Assembly (NCBI GenBank): GCA_963724695.1
Contig: CAVRVW010000011.1
Span: forward strand, 434,001-498,000
Reading direction: 5' to 3'
DNA length: 64,000 bases
DNA from: CAVQFD01 sp963724695
GTDB lineage: Bacteria > Acidobacteriota > Vicinamibacteria > Vicinamibacterales > CAVVIG01
Below, piece by piece: positions 10,265 through 18,571 of the stretch. The notes beneath the pieces were generated by a model. It saw nothing but the letters and a program-made list of their open reading frames with translations. It had not been told where the DNA came from and did no database searches. Position numbers and translations under genes: made by a program. Positions within the stretch are counted from its first letter, which is position 1. Each line of letters begins with the position of its first letter.

Positions 10265-11726
10265 CGAATTCCGCGTTCAACTGAACGGGTTTCGTGGTGA
10301 CCGTCACCGTGAAACGGCGCTCGGCGCCGTCTTCCGACCGGACCGTGACTTCGTGGGTACCCAGGTTGATGCCGTAGTCGACGAGCGGGGTCGTGCCAAT
10401 GGGCGCGCCGTCGACGAGCACGATGCCGGGCGCGGTCGAGGTCACGCTCAACGTCGAGGGCGGGGGCACGACCGAGATCGAGGTGGCCTTGCCGGGTTCG
10501 ACGTCCACCTTCCGGACACCAACGAACCCCATCGCACGGTTCTCGAAACGCAGCTCGTGCGACCCTGGCGGCAGGAGCACCTGATTGCGATCGTCGAGGC
10601 GGAGGCCCCGCCCGCCTGCGCTGACCTGGAGCTCGATTGGCGACGAGACGTGCACGAAGCCCGCGAAGATGGATTCGGCGAGCTCGGTGGTCGCCCCGGC
10701 CTTGATCGAGACCGATCGGCGGATCGTGCCGCTGGCGCTTTGCAGCACGACGGCGTGCGTGCCGGTGCGCAAGTCGTCCAGGTCGAGCGGCGTCGCACCG
10801 CGGTCGCGGCCATCGACGAGCACTCGAGCACCCGGCGGATCTGAGGTGACGCGCAGTCGACCAGCGGCCCCGGGCGCCGTGCCCCGTCCGCGTGCAGGAC
10901 CGGCGGACGCGGCTGGCGCGGGCGCCGGCGTCGCTTCCTCGGCCGGCGCCGACTCCAGGGTCTGCCAGTAACGCAGTGCGGGCCAGCCGACGCCGGCGAC
11001 GGCCGCCACCAAAGCGGCCGTGATCGCCGCGCGCCACGACCAGCGCACCAACGGTTCGCGAAGACCGCTGAGGCGTTCGGCGACGGCTGGACCTGCCGTC
11101 GACGCTGCGCCGCCGAGACGACCCGCCCCTTCGGCGAGGGGCGTGCCGAGCGCACGCAGGCGTGATGCCCCCGCGGAGATTCCCCGAGCGGCGATGCCGC
11201 CGGAACTGACCAGGGCCCCACCCAGCCTTCGTCCGGAGGCGACGAGGCCCCGACTCAGCCCTCCTCCGGCTGTGACGAGACCCCGGCCGGAGACCGCCAT
11301 CGATCGAGCGAGCGGCTCGCGAAGCGACCAGACGCGCGTGGAGACCGCGCGCAGCGCCGACATGACGGCCGTGCCCGCCTCTTGCAGTCCGGCGGACCGC
11401 TTCCCGCCTGGCGTGATCGCGGCCGACGCTTCGACCGCCAGCTCCCGGATGATCGCCATCTCCGGTTCGCGCTCGGGCGCCGTCGGCACCGGAATGGACA
11501 GGGGAACAGCCGCATGGAGGCCCGCCGCGCCGACGTGGCTCCTGGCGTCGAACGTGCCCGGAGCGTGGTCCGCCCACTCCGACCGGCGATCGTACAGCCA
11601 GGTTTGCAGAGCCTTGGCGGCTGCAACGAGCTCCGCACGCCGGTCTCCGCCGCCGAAGGCGGTTCTTGTGTCGATTTCTCGCACCGATCGTCTCGATCTG
11701 ACGCGCCGTTGCCCTCTTGTGCACAC
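10224..11726 (-). CDS. PEGA-domain membrane protein
   Basis: Intact ORF of 500 residues. Residues 1-220 are Ala/Gly-rich and low complexity. One membrane span lies at about 225-250 (AAITAALVAAVAGVGW), followed by a Pro/Ala linker and two or three PEGA repeats (RVTSDPPGARVLVDGRDRGA, LSVTSTAPGIVLVDGAPIGT). PEGA repeats are beta-rich modules usually on the outer side of the inner membrane. The product is probably a single-pass protein with a periplasmic C-terminus. The ATG at 11726 is uncertain; a GTG at 11684 would also serve. Its 3' end overlaps the convergent topoisomerase gene by 41 bp. Confidence 0.75.
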   Translation of the reverse strand: MCTRGQRRVRSRRSVREIDTRTAFGGGDRRAELVAAAKALQTWLYDRRSEWADHAPGTFDARSHVGAAGLHAAVPLSIPVPTAPEREPEMAIIRELAVEASAAITPGGKRSAGLQEAGTAVMSALRAVSTRVWSLREPLARSMAVSGRGLVTAGGGLSRGLVASGRRLGGALVSSGGIAARGISAGASRLRALGTPLAEGAGRLGGAASTAGPAVAERLSGLREPLVRWSWRAAITAALVAAVAGVGWPALRYWQTLESAPAEEATPAPAPAASAGPARGRGTAPGAAGRLRVTSDPPGARVLVDGRDRGATPLDLDDLRTGTHAVVLQSASGTIRRSVSIKAGATTELAESIFAGFVHVSSPIELQVSAGGRGLRLDDRNQVLLPPGSHELRFENRAMGFVGVRKVDVEPGKATSISVVPPPSTLSVTSTAPGIVLVDGAPIGTTPLVDYGINLGTHEVTVRSEDGAERRFTVTVTTKPVQLNAEFVRRRAPRLPRRAP

Positions 11727-11761
11727 CTCGCACCGGGCCCGGATGTCTGTTCGAGGTACTT

Positions 11762-11782
11762 TTATCGGTTCTGAGCCGATAA
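11762..11782. promoter_or_regulatory. Small palindrome in a divergent promoter region
   Basis: TTATCGG and CCGATAA form a 7-bp inverted repeat with a 7-nt gap, 23 bp before the PilZ gene and 36 bp before the PEGA gene start. Position and symmetry fit an operator, but no regulator is implied and chance is possible. Confidence 0.3.
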
Positions 11783-11804
11783 GAATCCAACAAGCGCATC
11801 AACA

Positions 11805-13838
11805 ATGGAAGCAACCGCCTCGTCTGGATCTCACGCGGCGCTCCCCCCGGGGGCGCTCGACGCTCATTTGTCCGATCAGGCGCGTCATCAGCTCAACGAG
11901 CTGAGGTCCGCGATCGACGTTCGCCTCACGGTGCTCGAGGCGGTGCTGGCCGACCCCTCGCGCGGGGAGTCGCTCGAGGGGCTGATCCTGGACCTGGCGC
12001 GGGTGGCGACCGAGGAGGCGCACGCGGCCGCAACCCAGGCCTGTCTCGAGGCCCGGTCTGAAGCCGAGACAGCGGCCTCCGGGCAAGCCACCGAGGCTCT
12101 AGTCGCGCTGGAAGAGGAGCGGGCGATCTCCTCGCAGCTGCGCTACGAGCTCGAAGTGGCCAGCCAGCGGATCGCCGCCCTCGAACAGCAGCAGTCCCTT
12201 GCGACGTCGACCGAGGACGTCGACACCGCGTCGGCCGGGGACCGCGCAACGATCCTCGAGCTCGAGCAGGCGGTCGACGAAGTCCGCCGGCAGCTCGAAG
12301 CCGAGCGTGGCGCCATTGCGGTTCTGCGGCGGACGGCGGCGAAGGCCGACGAAGCGGCCGAAGCGCTGACGCGCGAGACCGCGCGCGCACAGGCGGCCGA
12401 GCGCGACCTGGCAGGCGAACGCGCCAAGGCGCGCGACGCGGCGTCGGTCCAGCAGAAAGTGCAGGCCCAGCTCGACGCAGAGCGCGCCACGGGTCTCAAG
12501 CTGCAGCAGACGCAGCAGGAGCTGAGGACCGAGCTCGCGCGCCTTCGCGAGTCCGCCGCCGGGCACAAGGAAGCGCACACACGGCTGCAGGCCGAGCTCG
12601 ACGCGCGTGCGGCGGAGATCACGCGCGCGCTGGAGGCAACGGCCGCGCAGCAGAAGGCGCTCGCGCAGGTCGAGGCCGCGCTCGACGCAGAGCGCGCCAC
12701 CAGCGCGCGGCTGCAGACGGGACAGCAGGAACTGGCCGCCGAGGCGGCGCGCGCACGGGAAGCCGTCGCCGCGCAGCAGAGGTCGCTCGCCGAGACGAAA
12801 GAGGAACTGGGCACCGAACGCGCGACGAGCGCCCGGCTGCAGACCGCGCAGCAGGAGCTGTCGGCCGAAGTGGCCCGCGTGCGGGACGCCGCGGCCGCTC
12901 ACCAGAAGGCGCTGGCACAGGCGCAGGCACAACTCGACGCCGAGCGCGTGGCCGCCGCGACGCAGCACAAGGCCCTGGCGCAAACGCAGGCGCAGCTCGA
13001 CGCCGAGCGGGCCGCCGCAGCCAAGCTCCGCGCCGTGCAGGAGCGCGCCGACGAACTGCTGCGTAACGTCGGGTCGGATCACGCGCGGGCCCAGGCCGCA
13101 CATGAGCAACTGAACGCCGACCTGACGCGCGAGCGCGCCGCCGCTGCCGCGGCGCAAGGCGCGCTGGCGCAGGCCCAGGCCCAGCTCGAAGGCGAGCGCG
13201 TCGCCGCCGCCGAGCTCCGCAGCATCGTCGAGCAGGCCGAGCAGCGTCTGGCGAGCGTCGTGAGCGAGAACGTCCAGACCGTGGCGGTGCACGAGGATCT
13301 CGAGCGCAAGCTGGCCGCCGCCCGCGCCGAGATCGGGCAGCTGCAGGCCAGGGTCGGTGCGGCCGGCACGCAGGCGGCCGAACCGCAGGCCAGGCCGGCG
13401 CCAAAGAAGGGTGCGGCCGAGCCCGGCGTCACGGCCAAGGTGCAGTCCAGTTGGGTCGAGAACGCGCCAAAGCAGGCGTCAGCCAAGGTCGTGGACGCCG
13501 ACGAAAGCGCGTGGCGGCCCGTGAGGCTGGCGCACCGCTATCAGTTCCGCGAGCCGATCGACATTCAGGTCAACAGTCAGCCCGGGATGCTGTACGACAT
13601 TTCGATTACTGGCTGTCAGCTGGTCTCGGCTGGCGCCGTGAAACCAAACCAGACGGTGAAGCTGCAGATCGCGTCAGGAGAGGGCACGCTCACCTGCGCC
13701 GGCAAGGTGATGTGGTCACGCCTCGAGCCCCCGGCCGCGGGCCGGCCGTTCGGGTACCGGGCAGGCGTGCAGTTCGCCAAGCCGGACGAGGCGGCGATCG
13801 AAGCCTTCGTCGCAAGGCGCGCGGCCGCTCAGGCCTGA
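11805..13838 (+). CDS. Long coiled-coil protein with C-terminal PilZ domain
   Basis: Intact, 677 residues. Residues from about 100 to 520 are a continuous Ala/Glu/Gln/Arg coiled coil built of degenerate repeats (ALAQAQAQLDAER recurs several times). The last 110 residues are a PilZ domain with both c-di-GMP contacts: RYQFR (RxxxR) and DISITG (DxSxxG), then YRAGVQF. No signal peptide or membrane span is visible, so it is probably cytosolic. PilZ proteins bind the second messenger c-di-GMP; here binding would sit at the end of a rod, suggesting a scaffold or motility/envelope adaptor (inference). There is no clear Shine-Dalgarno site. It stands alone and diverges from the PEGA gene. Confidence 0.85.
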   Translation: MEATASSGSHAALPPGALDAHLSDQARHQLNELRSAIDVRLTVLEAVLADPSRGESLEGLILDLARVATEEAHAAATQACLEARSEAETAASGQATEALVALEEERAISSQLRYELEVASQRIAALEQQQSLATSTEDVDTASAGDRATILELEQAVDEVRRQLEAERGAIAVLRRTAAKADEAAEALTRETARAQAAERDLAGERAKARDAASVQQKVQAQLDAERATGLKLQQTQQELRTELARLRESAAGHKEAHTRLQAELDARAAEITRALEATAAQQKALAQVEAALDAERATSARLQTGQQELAAEAARAREAVAAQQRSLAETKEELGTERATSARLQTAQQELSAEVARVRDAAAAHQKALAQAQAQLDAERVAAATQHKALAQTQAQLDAERAAAAKLRAVQERADELLRNVGSDHARAQAAHEQLNADLTRERAAAAAAQGALAQAQAQLEGERVAAAELRSIVEQAEQRLASVVSENVQTVAVHEDLERKLAAARAEIGQLQARVGAAGTQAAEPQARPAPKKGAAEPGVTAKVQSSWVENAPKQASAKVVDADESAWRPVRLAHRYQFREPIDIQVNSQPGMLYDISITGCQLVSAGAVKPNQTVKLQIASGEGTLTCAGKVMWSRLEPPAAGRPFGYRAGVQFAKPDEAAIEAFVARRAAAQA

Positions 13839-14008
13839 CGCTTCTGCAACCCGATTTCAAAACTGGCAGTCGGCGCCCGGACGTGGACAGGCGCCTTTGC
13901 GCAATCGCACGCAGAACAGCGCCAGCTTACGAATCCAGGCATGGGCACAACCCTTGCCCCAGCTCTGCTGGTTTTCCAGGCACGTGCATTGTGCCGACAG
14001 GAGGAGTC

Positions 14009-14698
14009 GTGCATCTGCGGAATCTCGTCGTTGGATCGCTCGCCACCGTCGCCCTGCTCGCGCCCGGGCGGCTCGAGGCACAGTCGCAGCCCGGGGGCAC
14101 CGTTCGCATCGGAAGCCCCACCGCGAAGGTCATGAGCCGTCGTCACGCCGGTGGTGAAGTCGTCCTCACGGCCCACGAGGGCGACACCTTCGAGCTGCTG
14201 AACCGCGAAGAATCCTGGTACTGGGTCATGCTGCCCGTCGACATTCACGGCGGGCGAGCCTCAGGTTGGATCCAGGGCACCGATATCGAAGGCTCGGAGT
14301 ACCGGGCGGCGGCCGAGCAGAAGGCTCTCGAGGAGGCGCAGGCGAAGGCCGCGAAGGAACTGCAGAAGATCGAGCGCGAGCGCGCCAAGGCCGATGCCGA
14401 GGAGGCCCGTCGTCAGGCCAAAGCGGACGCTGAGGAAGCACGTCAGCTGAAGGTGACGCAGGAGGCCGCGGCCAAGGATGCGGCGCAGCGAGCCAAGCAG
14501 CAGGAAATCGAGGCGAGGCAGGCGGCCGAAGAGAGCCGGCGGCTTCGCGAGGCGGCAGAACAGCTCGAGAGGGCCCGGCGCGAATACGAGAACTCGATCA
14601 GGGGTGCGGTGCCGACGACCTCACAGAGCGTGCCTCAGGAATCCATCGCGGTGCGTTCCGTGGCAGCCGCGGACTTCGGCGAGTCCGTTCTTCCCTAA
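14009..14698 (+). CDS. Exported SH3-like protein with charged coiled-coil tail
   Basis: About 229 residues from GTG 14009, chosen because AGGAGGAG lies just upstream and a signal peptide follows (ends near GRLEAQ). Residues about 30-85 resemble a bacterial SH3 domain (VRIGSPTAKVMSRR, GDTFELL, WYWVMLP, GWIQGTDIEG). The rest is a highly charged Ala/Glu/Lys/Arg helix, likely a coiled coil, ending in a short Ser/Thr-rich tail. SH3b domains often contact peptidoglycan, so a periplasmic wall-associated role is plausible but unproven. It lies 170 bp after the PilZ gene on the same strand. Confidence 0.7.
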   Translation: MHLRNLVVGSLATVALLAPGRLEAQSQPGGTVRIGSPTAKVMSRRHAGGEVVLTAHEGDTFELLNREESWYWVMLPVDIHGGRASGWIQGTDIEGSEYRAAAEQKALEEAQAKAAKELQKIERERAKADAEEARRQAKADAEEARQLKVTQEAAAKDAAQRAKQQEIEARQAAEESRRLREAAEQLERARREYENSIRGAVPTTSQSVPQESIAVRSVAAADFGESVLP

Positions 14699-14719
14699 AG
14701 AGCGGACCCGCCCTACGTC

Positions 14720-15583
14720 CTACAGCGGCTTGCGAGCGGTGAGGACGGGCCCTGGGTCGTGAACCGTGAGCCGCATCGCCCGGCCGCTGCCGTCCTCCGT
14801 TGCAAAGATGATCCGCACGGCTTCGGCTCCCGCCGGAAAGAACGCGCCGTTGCCCACGGAGAACAGCTGTCGCCTGTCGCCGCCCGTCCTCAGGATGCCG
14901 AGCTCCGCGCCAGGCACTCGCGGCGGCGCCGTCGGCGAGGTCGGGATCAGCCCGACCTCGAGGCGATCTGTTGGCCCGGGGCCGAAGGTGTACGTTCCGC
15001 TCAAGAGCGTGATGGTCTTCTCGTCCAGCGGCGTCAGGGTGGGCCGCGCGTCCGCATCGCCGAGGCCTTCGAGGTAATCCAGCACGCCTTTGGCCCGGGC
15101 GCCTCCGGCTCGCGCGTGCGCGAGGAGCCTGATGCTGTGGGGGCCAGAAGTCCGCTGCACCCCTGGTGACGCGGCCACGAACGCCTTCACGACGTCCAGT
15201 TGTCCGAGCATCGCCGCGGAGAAGATGGTGGGCCGTGCGCCCTTGCTGATCAGGTATTCGGCGATCTCACGCTGGCCCGTGTGCGAGCAGGCGCCGAGCG
15301 CGTCTTCCCAGTCCCCGAACCCCCAGTCGTACGCCGCACGGGCCAGCGCCGGCCGCGCTTCGACCAACTCCCGCACGCGTGCCGGGTTGAAGTGCGACAC
15401 GCTCACGATCTCGCGGGCGAGCGCCGCGGGCTGTGCCGGGAACGCGTCGGGCACGACGTCCGTGAACGCGCTCCCCTGTCCCACAGTGTTCACGCCAGCC
15501 CCGGATCGCAGCCACACGGGAAACCCGACCGCCGCGCCCGCCGTCGTGCCGAAGTGGAGCAACCTTCGTCGAGTGAGCATCAT
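14720..15583 (-). CDS. Exported ankyrin-repeat protein
   Basis: Intact 287-residue protein. The N-terminus (MMLTRRRLLHFGTTAGAAVG) resembles a twin-arginine signal, with an RRR motif before a hydrophobic stretch. Residues about 55-185 form ankyrin-like helices (ACSHTGQREIAEYLISKGA, MLGQLDVVKAFVAASPG). The C-terminal 90 residues look like a beta domain (LLSGTYTFGPG, FATEDGSGRAMRL) of the kind seen in secreted acidobacterial proteins. Function unknown. It sits 28 bp downstream of the DUF2277 gene on the same strand and converges on the SH3 gene with only 21 bp between. Confidence 0.75.
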   Translation of the reverse strand: MMLTRRRLLHFGTTAGAAVGFPVWLRSGAGVNTVGQGSAFTDVVPDAFPAQPAALAREIVSVSHFNPARVRELVEARPALARAAYDWGFGDWEDALGACSHTGQREIAEYLISKGARPTIFSAAMLGQLDVVKAFVAASPGVQRTSGPHSIRLLAHARAGGARAKGVLDYLEGLGDADARPTLTPLDEKTITLLSGTYTFGPGPTDRLEVGLIPTSPTAPPRVPGAELGILRTGGDRRQLFSVGNGAFFPAGAEAVRIIFATEDGSGRAMRLTVHDPGPVLTARKPL

Positions 15584-15611
15584 CAGAGGCCTCCCGAGCC
15601 TCGTCCTGCAA

Positions 15612-15878
15612 TCAGGCGAATCGCTCGCGCGAGCGTTCCTGGGCCTTCCGCGCTTCCTCCTCGCGATTCCTGGGCGGTGAACTCGTCGTCAACGACTGGA
15701 TCAGCCGCTCGGCCGCAGCGGTCACTTCGTCGACGGCACGGTTGAAGGCGGCCTCGTTCGCACGCGAGGGACGATTCGAGCCGCTCAGCTTGCGCACGAA
15801 CTGGAGTGCCGACGCCCGGATCTCATCCCCGGTCGCCGGCGGAGCAAAGTTCGCGAGGGTCTTGATGTTCCGACACAC
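15612..15878 (-). CDS. DUF2277 domain protein
   Basis: Intact 88-residue protein. MCRNIKTLANFAPPATGDEI at the start and ALQFVRKLSG followed by ANEAAFNRAVDEV are the conserved signature of DUF2277, a small cytosolic family of unknown function widespread in soil bacteria. Length is normal for the family. The C-terminus is charged. It is followed at 28 bp by the ankyrin gene. Confidence 0.92.
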   Translation of the reverse strand: MCRNIKTLANFAPPATGDEIRASALQFVRKLSGSNRPSRANEAAFNRAVDEVTAAAERLIQSLTTSSPPRNREEEARKAQERSRERFA

Positions 15879-15892
15879 GGGAGCCTCCGGAG

Positions 15893-15928
15893 GAAGTTTG
15901 AACTTAGAAGGTAGAACTAAGAAGGACT
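15893..15928 (+). repeat. Family-A dispersed repeat, copy 1
   Basis: About 35 bp reading GAACTTAGAAGG then AGAACTA then GAAGGAC, between the DUF2277 start and the proline dehydrogenase stop. The stop codon (TAG on the minus strand, 15927-15929) lies at its edge. Copies 2 and 3 are at 23010 and 25979. Confidence 0.8.
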
Positions 15929-16865
15929 AAGAGGCAAGCAGGTTCCTCATGACGAAGCCGATGTTGGCGGGACGCTCGGCCAGCCGGCGCATGTACCAGG
16001 GGAACCAGTAGTCGCCATAGGCGATCAGCACGCGGAGCGGCCGGCGCGACGACACGAGGCGCTGCTGCAGCGGCCGCTGAATGCCGTACAGCATTGCGTA
16101 CTCATAACTGGACTCGTCCACTCCGTGCCCGGTGATGAATGCGCCGAGGCGCTGGACGAGCCGGCCGTCGTGCGTGGCGATGTGCAGAAGCGTCCCGGCA
16201 GGGGCCTTGCGGTCCGCCAGCATCCGGCAGGACAAGCGGTAGAACTGCTCATCCACATCCTCCTTCCGGGGATAGGCGACCGACGCCGGCTCCAGGTACG
16301 CGCCCTTCACGATCCGAACAGCCGGGCCAAGCGGCAGGAGCGACTCGAGGTCATCGGGGGTGCGACGCAGGTACGCCTGCAGCGCCAGGCCGACGCGATC
16401 GGAGCGCTCCCGCACGCGTCGAAACAGCGCCAGCGTGGGATCGACATACGGCGAGCTTTCCATGTCGATCCAGACGAAGTTGCCGAGACGCGCCGCGTGA
16501 TCGACCAGGCGCTGCAGACGGGCGAGGCAGGCGGCCTCCTCCAGGTCGAGCCCGAGCTGTGTCGGCTTGACCGAGATCTGCGCCGACAGGCCGGCCGCCG
16601 CGATCCGATCGAGCGCTTCGAGATAGTGTGCGGTGACCTGCTCGGCTTCCGTGGCCTTCGTGACGTTCTCTCCGAGCCTGGTGAAGATGGTGCCCGCGCC
16701 CCGTGCCTGCTCCTCCAGGGCCGCGCCCATCGCGTCGTCCAGGTGCTCGCCAGGCATGAACGCCGACACGGACCGGCGGACGAACGCGGTCTTCGTCGCC
16801 CGCTCGCGCAGCCACGTGCTCGTCGATGCCGCCAGCAGCAGCTTTCGCGCGAGCGCGTCGATCAC
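15927..16865 (-). CDS. Proline dehydrogenase
   Basis: FAD enzyme that oxidises proline to pyrroline-5-carboxylate. The single-domain, roughly 312-residue size fits monofunctional ProDH. Conserved pieces: QISVKPTQLGLDLEEA, WIDMESSPYVD, VRIVKGAYLEP, LHIATHD, and the C-terminal substrate-binding WYMRRLAERPANIGFVMRN. The open frame extends to 16952, but those residues belong to the C-terminus of the upstream SRPBCC protein, joined by a frame change. GTG 16865 (VIDALARKLL) is the better start because homology begins there. The SRPBCC and aminotransferase genes lie upstream on the same strand; no partner P5C dehydrogenase is in the window. Confidence 0.88.
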   Translation of the reverse strand: MIDALARKLLLAASTSTWLRERATKTAFVRRSVSAFMPGEHLDDAMGAALEEQARGAGTIFTRLGENVTKATEAEQVTAHYLEALDRIAAAGLSAQISVKPTQLGLDLEEAACLARLQRLVDHAARLGNFVWIDMESSPYVDPTLALFRRVRERSDRVGLALQAYLRRTPDDLESLLPLGPAVRIVKGAYLEPASVAYPRKEDVDEQFYRLSCRMLADRKAPAGTLLHIATHDGRLVQRLGAFITGHGVDESSYEYAMLYGIQRPLQQRLVSSRRPLRVLIAYGDYWFPWYMRRLAERPANIGFVMRNLLAS

Positions 16866-16881
16866 GCGCGGCCCTGTGCAC

Positions 16882-17299
16882 TCATGCCGCGCGCAGGGTC
16901 GGCCCGCTGCGTCGAGCGTGCGCTTCATGGCGCTCATGCCTTGATCGATCATCCCGCCAATGGTCTCCTGCCATTTCGTTCGGCAGCAGATCGGCGATCC
17001 ACACCACGCGGCTGCGTCCTTCGTGCTCGGCGAATACCTGCACGGACGCGTTGTAGTGTGTCAGCGGCCCGCCATCGGTCGACCAGACGAGCCGCCGGGC
17101 ATGGTCGTCCAGATCGATGATGGGCTCGCGCGCCACCATGCCGTTGCGCAAAGGTCACGATCCGGACGTCGCCGTCGAGACGACAACCCGTTACGAAGCC
17201 AGGTACCAAGCGTGTGTGGAGCGCGCCCACGTCGCGAATCGCGTCCCACACGCGCTCCGGGCGATCCTCGACCACGATCTCTCTATGAATGGATGCCAT
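16882..17299 (-). CDS. SRPBCC family protein (START-like fold), frameshifted
   Basis: About 140 residues. Start ATG 17299 is backed by GGAGAGGAG upstream. Opening MASIHREIVVEDRPERVWDA, then LVPGFVTGCRLDGDVRIVTF, then in a second frame (from about 17150) AREPIIDLDDHARRLVW and VWIADLLPNEMAG: the usual order of polyketide-cyclase-like SRPBCC proteins, which bind hydrophobic ligands in a deep pocket. A further frame change near 16965 places the tail (MIDQGMSAMKRTLDAA) in the frame that runs into proline dehydrogenase. The stop at 16882-16884 is the likely native end. Ligand unknown. Confidence 0.75.
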
Positions 17300-17342
17300 C
17301 GGTCGCTCCTCTCCGGCGTCCGCCGAGCTGGCGCGGCGGGCC

Positions 17343-18537
17343 TCAGGACAGGATAGCGCGGAGGCCCCTGACGAGCCGGCCGATGCCTTCGGTCGACGGT
17401 CTCCTTCTGCAGCGCGCCGTAGGCGACGCGGAAGACAGCAGCCTTCGGTCAGGCCGAATGCCGGGCCGGGAATCACCGCGACGTGATGCTCGCGGATGAG
17501 CCGCTCGCCGAGGACCATCGGGTCCATTGACGTGTTCACGCGAAGGAGTGCGTAGAACGCGCCGTCGGCGGCGGGTACGTGGGCGAGCGGGGCGAGCGCA
17601 TTCAGCTCGGTCAGCACGATTTCGCGGATGACGGCGAGCTCGCGAACGTGCGGCTCGCAGTGCGCGCGGCCGACTTCGAGCGCCGCGGCCGCCGCCAGCT
17701 GCGAGGCGATCGGCGGGCAGATGAGGATCGTGTCCTGCGCTCTTCATCATGGCCGAGGCGAGGTGCTCGGGATACACGACGTAGCCGATGCGCCACCCGG
17801 CAAACCCGTAGGCCTTCGACAGCGAGAACGCGGACAACGTGTAGGCCGACGGCGTCCGCGAACGATCCGGGCGACACGTGGCGCGCATCGCCGTAGGTGA
17901 AGTACTCGTAGGGCTCATCGGAGAAGTGATACACGCCGCGGTCGCGACAGATGGCGCTCAGCGCGCGCAGCGACGTCTTCCGTGTAGCACCGCGCCGCTC
18001 GGGTTGTTCGGCGAAATCGTCACGACCATGCGGGTTCGTCGGCGTGAACGCGTTCGCGATCGCTTCGACGCGCAGCTGGATACCGCTCGTCGGTCGGCAC
18101 GCGGACCACGCGGCAACCGGCCATCTCGATCGGCCATCTCGTGGTTGAAGTAGAAGGGAACCGGCAGAATCACCTCGTCGCCGGGCATGGTCGTCGAGAG
18201 GACGGCGTGCATGAAGGCCATGTTGGCGCCGGCGGTGACCATGACGCGGCTGCCGCGTGCCGACGTCGATCCGGTTCTCCGCCCGGAGCTTGGTCGTGAT
18301 GCGCGTCCACGAGGACCGGAAGGCCGTTGCCGTCGTGGTATTCGTGGGTCGAGGGCCGCGCCAGCGCCGCCCGGACGGCCTCGACGACGGCGAGCGGGCG
18401 GGCCGTAGTGGACGACGCCCTGGCCCAGGGAGATGGTGCCCGGGCGTCTGGCGGATAAGGTCGCCTACAATGGGCACAATCGGCGCCTGGACCGCGTCCA
18501 TCCGAGCGGCACCCAGGGCATTTACAGTTTCGCGCAT
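17343..18537 (-). CDS. PLP-dependent class I/II aminotransferase, heavily frameshifted
   Basis: Fold-type I aminotransferase of about 395 residues when joined. Fragments in order: GDLIRQTPG, VTAGANMAFMHAVLSTTMPG with PGDEVILPVPFYFNHEMA, YHFSDEPYEYFTYG (cofactor Asp-Tyr region), FSLSKAYGFAGWRIGYVVYP (the SLSK lysine forms the Schiff base), and GAFYALLRVNT before the C-terminal GRLVRGLRAILS. At least six frame changes occur between 17400 and 18440. Start ATG 18537; an upstream in-frame ATG at 18573 is possible. Substrate cannot be assigned beyond the aspartate/aromatic-type superfamily. It diverges from the M14 gene with 34 bp between starts. Confidence 0.8.
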
Positions 18538-18571
18538 GGTGGTTTCAGGACCGGAGAGGCTATCCTTGCTC

